In this document: positions 5,312-9,137 of the stretch, piece by piece
Position numbering within the stretch: position 1 is the first letter of the stretch
Layout: every line of letters begins with the position of its first letter
Assembly: GCA_030151745.1 (NCBI GenBank)
Contig: JASLDA010000139.1
Coordinates: 1 to 9,137, forward strand
DNA: 9,137 nt
Reading direction: 5' to 3'
DNA from: Chitinophagaceae bacterium
Lineage (GTDB): Bacteria; Bacteroidota; Bacteroidia; Chitinophagales; Chitinophagaceae
Notes under the pieces: generated by a model
The model's input: the letters and a program-made list of their open reading frames with translations, nothing else
The model's database searches: none
What the model was told of the DNA's origin: nothing
Position numbers and translations under genes: made by a program

Positions 5312-8209
5312 CTACCCGACCTTCCCCCGGCTTCCATCCCGCTCCGTTAGCAGGATCGGGTGCGCGGCATTGTAAGTCGTTTCCAGGTCTTCCATGATCG
5401 GCATCATCTCTTCCTTCGCGGCCTTGGCCTTGGCAAGGGCTTCCAGCTTGGTCAGGTTGTCGAACATATTACGGACGCGGATCACGCTGACGCTGCTCTT
5501 GAGGAAATGCGCCTGGCGGTAGATGCCGTCGTAATCGCTGCCTTCGCGTACCAGCCGGCCCAGCTGTTTCAGGCCGTCGGGCATGGTGCCCAGAAAGAGG
5601 TTGAGCACTTCCTTGATATATGCGGGATCGCCGCCGGAAAGATCGTTGAGATAGCTGAAGTCGACGATGTTATTGTTCATGTCCTGAGTATGATTGGTTT
5701 GGACCCCGTCTTTATGACGGGTAAAGCGCAGGATCTCCGAGTACAGATCCTTCGGCTCGAAGGGTTTTGAGATATAGCCGTTCATGCCGCTCTCGAAGCA
5801 GCGCTCGGCTTCGCCTTTCAGCGCGTCCGCCGTCATGGCGATGATGGGAATATCGCTGTGGAGCTCGTTCCGGATAATGCGCGTGGCCGTGTAGCCATCC
5901 ATCTCCGGCATCTGCAGATCCATCAGGATGGCGTCGAACTGTCCGTCGCGCAGGGCTTCCACCGCAAGCCGGCCGTTCGGCACTACATGCGCCGTGGCGC
6001 CCTGCCGCGAAAGCGTGTGCGTGACGACCTTCTGATTGATCAGGTTGTCTTCGGCGATCAGCAGGTGGATGCCCCTGAGCACCATCTTTTCGTCCGGGGC
6101 GCCGATGGGATTGATTCCCTGCGCCTGCTCCTTAGGCATCGTGGTGACCGCGTATGGGATCTCGAAGCGGAAGGTGGATCCCCGGCCAAGCTCGCTGTCC
6201 ACCGAGACATGGCCTTTCTGCAGCTCGACGAGCTGCTTTACGATAGCCAGGCCCAGGCCCGTGCCGCCGTACTTCCGGGAGGTGTTCACGTTGTTCTGCG
6301 TAAAGCTCTCGAAGATCATCTGCAGCTTTTCTTTCGGGATGCCGATGCCGGTATCGGAAATCTCGACGCGCAGGTTGCAGAAGTTCGGCTTCGAATCGCG
6401 GCAGCTGACCTTCAGCGAAACGCTGCCGCGGGAGGTGAACTTCAGGGCGTTCCCCACCAGGTTGATGATGATCTGCTGCAGGCGCAGCGGATCGCCCATC
6501 AGGGCGTCGGGCACGTCGTCGGCGATATCCACGCCGAGGCGGATCATCTTTTCGTCGGCCTTGAACTGGAGCGGGACGATCGCCTTGCGGATGGCATGAC
6601 GGGGCTTGAATGCGATATGCTCGAAGCGGAACTTGCCCGAGCGGATCTTCGAGAAATCGAGGATATCGTTGATGATGGCCAGCAGGTGCCGGGCGGATTC
6701 CAGGATGCTTTCCGCATATTCCTGCTGCTCGGCGGTCTGCTGGGTGCTGAGCAGCAGGTTGCTCATACCCATGATGCCGTTCATCGGCGTACGGATCTCG
6801 TGGCTCATATTGGCCAGGAAGGTTTCCTGGGCGCTGCGGGCCCGCTCGGCGGCGCGGGTGGCCTGCATCAGCTGGAGCTCGTTCTCCTTGCGTTCCGTGA
6901 TGTCCGTAGCCAGGCCGCAGATGTTCTGGACCTCGCCCTGGGTATCCAGGAGGGGGAACTTCACGACCCAGAAATACTGCTTCTTGCCGTCGCGCACCAC
7001 CACATCCTCATAGGTGACCATGCTCTTGTGCAGGATCACCTGCTCGTTGGCGAAGCGGAAGTTCTGGCTGGCGTTTTCGGGGAACAGGTCGGAGTCCCGG
7101 TGGGTCAGCAGGTCTTCAGGCGGCATGCCGAAGATCTCGCAGAGCTTTTTGTTCACCACCATGTACCGGCCTTCCAGGTCCTTGATATAGACGGCGGAGG
7201 GGATATTGTCGATGATGTCCTGGGTCAGGCGGTGCTGCTGGATGCGGTGCTGGGCCAGGGCCTTGAGCTGCTCCTCCATCATCTTCTCGACGTCGTTGTC
7301 CCAGGCTACGACCTGCCATTCTTCGATACGGCCCGCCGCGTCGCGGAGCGGAAAGAAGCGATAGGAGATCCACTTGCTGCGGCCTTCGGGCATCTGGATC
7401 TTCAGGTCCTGCGTGCGGATGAAAGGATTGCCGGGCAGCTCCCAGTCCGTCTCATCGGGCAGCAGGAGCGTCGAGGGCTTGCCGATCATCTGGTCTGCAG
7501 CCAGCCCCACCAGCTGGAGCACGTTATTGCTCACATATCGCACCATGCCGTCTTTGCCGATGATGGCCGTAACGAAGCCGGAGCCCTCCACCAGGGCCGT
7601 ATAGCGGGCTTCCTCGCGGCGGGCGTGGCGCTCGGCATGCAGCCGCTTCTGCACATTGCGGTACACCTGGATCAGGCTCAGGAGCAGGAACAGCAGGAGC
7701 AGGCAGTAGCCGGAGAGCGTGAAGATGAACCGGCCGTGGGTATAGATCTCGAATTTGCTGCTCTGGATGCGGTAATTCATGCGGGCCGCATGCAGGAGGG
7801 CTGCCACATGCGCGGAAATCTCGCTGTCTATGATCCTCAGCCGGGGCGAATATCCTCCGTCGTTTCGGAGCGTGGAGATCTTGGTCTCGATCAGATTGCC
7901 GAGCTGATCGATACGCCGGCGGGCTTCGGGATTGTTCCGGCTGAGCTTCTGCAGGGTATCGATGCCGTGCCAGAGCGCCGTTTCGGTATGGCCCCGCGCA
8001 GCGCTGTGATCGCCTTGCTGGTACACCTCCCGCATGGCGATAACCCGGGCATTGACATCCTCCAGCTGGAAAATCAGCTGATTCTCCTGCATTGCCCAAC
8101 GCTGGGCATTCTCGCTTTTATGGTACAGGTTGAAGGCTTGCAGAATGAACCCGACCGAAAAAGCAGCTACCGTCAATATGATAAGCGTGAACGTACGCTT
8201 CAGATGCAT
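5312..8209 (-). CDS. Hybrid sensor histidine kinase: CHASE3-like, 2 PAS, HisKA, HATPase, REC, HPt
   Basis: A 965-residue inner-membrane kinase. Membrane segments lie at about 6-26 and 160-182 and enclose a periplasmic helical bundle; LSRNNPEARRRIDQLGNLI (89-107) resembles CHASE3. Cytoplasmic order: PAS 1 (about 200-310), PAS 2 with PAC end (326-440), coiled coil, HisKA with H470 in SHEIRTP, HATPase (N-box N587, G1 DTGIGIP at 619-625, G2 GGTGLGL at 648-654), REC (E720/D721, phosphoacceptor D764, T793, K815) and a C-terminal HPt with H901 in QAHFLKSS. All phosphotransfer residues are intact, so a relay H470 to D764 to H901 is expected, ending on a separate regulator not encoded here. The ligand is unknown. 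The ATG at 8209 opens straight into the first membrane helix; there is no Shine-Dalgarno sequence. The gene is monocistronic by position: convergent with rnz, divergent from the reductase gene. Confidence 0.95.
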   Translation of the reverse strand: MHLKRTFTLIILTVAAFSVGFILQAFNLYHKSENAQRWAMQENQLIFQLEDVNARVIAMREVYQQGDHSAARGHTETALWHGIDTLQKLSRNNPEARRRIDQLGNLIETKISTLRNDGGYSPRLRIIDSEISAHVAALLHAARMNYRIQSSKFEIYTHGRFIFTLSGYCLLLLFLLLSLIQVYRNVQKRLHAERHARREEARYTALVEGSGFVTAIIGKDGMVRYVSNNVLQLVGLAADQMIGKPSTLLLPDETDWELPGNPFIRTQDLKIQMPEGRSKWISYRFFPLRDAAGRIEEWQVVAWDNDVEKMMEEQLKALAQHRIQQHRLTQDIIDNIPSAVYIKDLEGRYMVVNKKLCEIFGMPPEDLLTHRDSDLFPENASQNFRFANEQVILHKSMVTYEDVVVRDGKKQYFWVVKFPLLDTQGEVQNICGLATDITERKENELQLMQATRAAERARSAQETFLANMSHEIRTPMNGIMGMSNLLLSTQQTAEQQEYAESILESARHLLAIINDILDFSKIRSGKFRFEHIAFKPRHAIRKAIVPLQFKADEKMIRLGVDIADDVPDALMGDPLRLQQIIINLVGNALKFTSRGSVSLKVSCRDSKPNFCNLRVEISDTGIGIPKEKLQMIFESFTQNNVNTSRKYGGTGLGLAIVKQLVELQKGHVSVDSELGRGSTFRFEIPYAVTTMPKEQAQGINPIGAPDEKMVLRGIHLLIAEDNLINQKVVTHTLSRQGATAHVVPNGRLAVEALRDGQFDAILMDLQMPEMDGYTATRIIRNELHSDIPIIAMTADALKGEAERCFESGMNGYISKPFEPKDLYSEILRFTRHKDGVQTNHTQDMNNNIVDFSYLNDLSGGDPAYIKEVLNLFLGTMPDGLKQLGRLVREGSDYDGIYRQAHFLKSSVSVIRVRNMFDNLTKLEALAKAKAAKEEMMPIMEDLETTYNAAHPILLTERDGSRGKVG

Positions 8210-8246
8210 AGAGGAATAAATTCGGACAAGAGAGGATGGTAGCCGG

Positions 8247-8254
8247 CAAATTTA
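8247..8254 (-). promoter_or_regulatory. Candidate -7 element for the hybrid kinase gene
   Basis: Read on the minus strand this is TAAATTTG, an exact TAnnTTTG, 37 nt before the ATG at 8209. It predicts a leader of about 30 nt. As with the macroglobulin gene, no TTTG is found at -33, so only half of the promoter is supported. Confidence 0.45.
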
Positions 8255-8403
8255 AGGAAATTCTGATCTATACACGCCTCTGGTTATATGATTTTCAGTA
8301 AGCGATTCAATAAGTAACAGATGTTTAGGCTTGTTTTTCTATCAGATTTTTCGAGTGATGCAGCGGGATGTATTGTGGAGCCCCGAACCTTAATCCACGT
8401 AGT

Positions 8404-8489
8404 CCCCCGGCTCCTGCCGGAAAACATCGTACCGGGCAGCGGGGCAAATGGAAAGCTTCGCTTTTACCCCGTTCCGGTTCACAAATCGG
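8404..8489 (+). repeat. Hairpin module, copy 1 of a diverged tandem pair
   Basis: Landmarks in order: CCCGGCT-N3-GCCGG (8406-8420, a 5-bp stem with 4-nt loop), CTGCCGG with CCGGGCAG (8414-8439), AGCGGGGC (8438-8445) opening a GGGG/CCCC stem capped by AAAGC-TTC-GCTTT, then CCGTTCCGGT (8469-8478), whose CCGGTT pairs with AATCGG (8484-8489). The same landmarks in the same order recur in copy 2, shifted by 133, 138 and 136 bp. The strand is arbitrary. Confidence 0.6.
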
Positions 8490-8536
8490 CTTTCAATTAG
8501 AGATTACGGAGACTGGAGGGCTTGAGTCTTTCACGA

Positions 8537-8624
8537 AACCCGGCTTGAGCCGGTGCCTGTAGTTCATGCAGGAAGAGCGGGGCGGGTATGCCCGCCGAAC
8601 GCTGCCGTTCCGGTCTGTGCCGGA
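8537..8624 (+). repeat. Hairpin module, copy 2 of a diverged tandem pair
   Basis: Landmarks: CCCGGCT-N3-GCCGG (8539-8553), CCTGTA with TGCAGG (8556-8572, one G-T pair), AGCGGGGC (8576-8583) running into GGCGGG-TATG-CCCGCC (8581-8596), then CCGTTCCGGT (8605-8614), whose TCCGG pairs with CCGGA (8620-8624). An alternative stem GAACG-CTGC-CGTTC uses 8597-8610. Each hairpin sits where copy 1 has one, but the paired bases mostly differ, as expected if structure and not sequence is kept. It ends 72 bp before the reductase start. Confidence 0.6.
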
Positions 8625-8635
8625 CTAGAGTGTTC

Positions 8636-8666
8636 TTTTATTCTTAATATACAATTTCTACTTTAG
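8636..8666 (+). promoter_or_regulatory. Weak promoter candidate for the reductase gene
   Basis: TTTT (8636-8639) and TACTTTAG (8659-8666) are spaced 19 nt apart, as in the Bacteroidota -33/-7 promoter, but each has one mismatch to TTTG and TAnnTTTG. The surrounding 8631-8696 is AT-rich, unlike the GC-rich hairpins before it. The start would lie about 25 nt before the ATG at 8697. TAGGCTTTG at 8664-8672 is an alternative box with a 3-nt spacer. Confidence 0.25.
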
Positions 8667-8696
8667 GCTTTGGATCATCTTTTAACCATCTATCGT

Positions 8697-9137
8697 ATGA
8701 CAAACAGTAATCGAATCGTGCTCGTGACCGGGGCTACCGGCGGGCTGGGCAGCGCCATGTGCAAGGAACTTTTTCAGGACGGCTACCGCATTGCCGCGAA
8801 TTACCGAAGTGCAGCCAAGGCTGCCGAGTGGAAGGCGAAGATGGATGAGGAGGGTGTCGAGGTGATGCTTTTCGAAGGCGATGTGACGGATTATGACAGC
8901 GTCGGCGGCATGATCGCGCAGATCGAATCGGAAATGGGTCCCGTCGATGTGCTGGTGAACAATGCCGGCATTACGAGGGACGGCCGTTTTGCGAAGATGA
9001 GTCCCGAAGACTGGCACGCGGTGATCGCCACGAATCTGGACAGCGTATTCAACTGCAGCCGGCATGTGATCAACGGCATGATCGAGCGGAAATTCGGCCG
9101 CATCATCAATATATCGTCGGTGAACGGGCAGCGCGGG
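8697..9137 (+). CDS. phaB: Acetoacetyl-CoA reductase (PhaB-type SDR), C-terminus beyond right edge
   Basis: The first 147 codons of a short-chain dehydrogenase, against about 246 for complete PhaB or FabG. Rossmann-fold motifs are visible: TGATGGLG (11-18, cofactor binding), D62 in GDVTD, NNAG (88-91), N113 in TNLDSV, and S141 as the likely catalytic Ser in NISSVNGQRG. The YxxxK pair falls outside. NISSVNGQ, NNAGITRD and ANY followed by W45 point to NADPH-dependent PhaB, which reduces acetoacetyl-CoA to (R)-3-hydroxybutyryl-CoA for polyhydroxybutyrate, over FabG of fatty-acid synthesis. FabG remains possible because the families overlap and the substrate loop is not seen. The ATG at 8697 is chosen because the first strand (NRIVLVTGA) follows at the normal distance. 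No pha neighbour is visible. Confidence 0.85.
   Translation, partial: MTNSNRIVLVTGATGGLGSAMCKELFQDGYRIAANYRSAAKAAEWKAKMDEEGVEVMLFEGDVTDYDSVGGMIAQIESEMGPVDVLVNNAGITRDGRFAKMSPEDWHAVIATNLDSVFNCSRHVINGMIERKFGRIINISSVNGQRG

Larger units (their letters stand above)
8210..8696. other. Divergent intergenic gap (487 bp) between kinase and reductase genes
   Basis: No credible gene; the 64-codon frame at 8368-8562 crosses the hairpin repeats and shows no family likeness. From left to right the gap holds the kinase promoter candidate (8247-8254), an AT-rich stretch (about 8260-8360) where I see nothing definite, the paired hairpin modules (8404-8624) and an AT-rich leader before the reductase start. It is long for a simple divergent promoter region, and the extra length is the repeat pair. 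Confidence 0.7.

Noticed and set aside
5858..8242. 794-codon plus-strand open frame opposite the hybrid kinase
   Set aside because: It mirrors the kinase frame; GC-rich third positions keep the antisense frame free of stops. The translation is rich in His, Leu, Asp and Val without any recognisable domain, while the minus strand has a full set of kinase motifs.
8368..8562. 64-codon plus-strand frame
   Set aside because: It overlaps the hairpin module pair and is Pro/Gly/Arg-rich; the second module does not preserve a reading frame relative to the first (offsets 133, 138 and 136).
8537..8624. tRNA or tmRNA-like gene suggested by consecutive small stems
   Set aside because: There is no acceptor stem closing the set, no GTTCRA T-loop in the right place and no plausible anticodon arm.
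8404..8624. Known riboswitch or CRISPR array
   Set aside because: I found no conserved core of a riboswitch class I know, and two diverged units with long imperfect repeats are not a CRISPR array.

Overview
The window looks like an ordinary chromosomal stretch of a GC-rich member of the Bacteroidota, probably a Chitinophaga/Sphingobacteria-type lineage. The reasons are a very large alpha-2-macroglobulin protein of the Bacteroidota kind, a short-form ribonuclease Z, a CHASE3-PAS-HisKA-REC-HPt hybrid kinase, start codons without Shine-Dalgarno sequences, and TAnnTTTG -7 elements in front of both minus-strand genes. The phylum call is inferred from gene style, not from a marker gene.

Layout, left to right. 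(1) 1-3679, minus strand: 1,226 N-terminal codons of a secreted alpha-2-macroglobulin family protein that runs off the left edge. (2) 3680-3947: divergent promoter region. It holds a TAnnTTTG box for the macroglobulin gene and, in front of rnz, a perfect 12-bp palindrome flanked by two copies of a 9-bp direct repeat exactly 31 bp apart. (3) 3948-4850, plus strand: rnz, the tRNA 3'-end maturase, with an intact zinc-ligand set but a Val where the HEAT-loop Glu is expected. (4) 4851-5311: a convergent gap with three long stem-loops. (5) 5312-8209, minus strand: a 965-residue hybrid histidine kinase with every phosphotransfer residue present. (6) 8210-8696: a divergent gap holding a diverged tandem duplication of a four-hairpin module. 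(7) 8697-9137, plus strand: the first 147 codons of a PhaB-type acetoacetyl-CoA reductase, cut by the right edge.

The genes do not form an operon: neighbours alternate in strand and each seems to be its own transcription unit. The kinase has no response regulator here, so its output is unknown. I see no mobile element, CRISPR array, tRNA, rRNA or defence system. The most unusual material is in the non-coding gaps: the paired hairpin modules at 8404-8624, the three stem-loops at 5027-5305 and the operator-like block in front of rnz. Whether any of these is a new element or just a local oddity cannot be decided without a genome-wide search.
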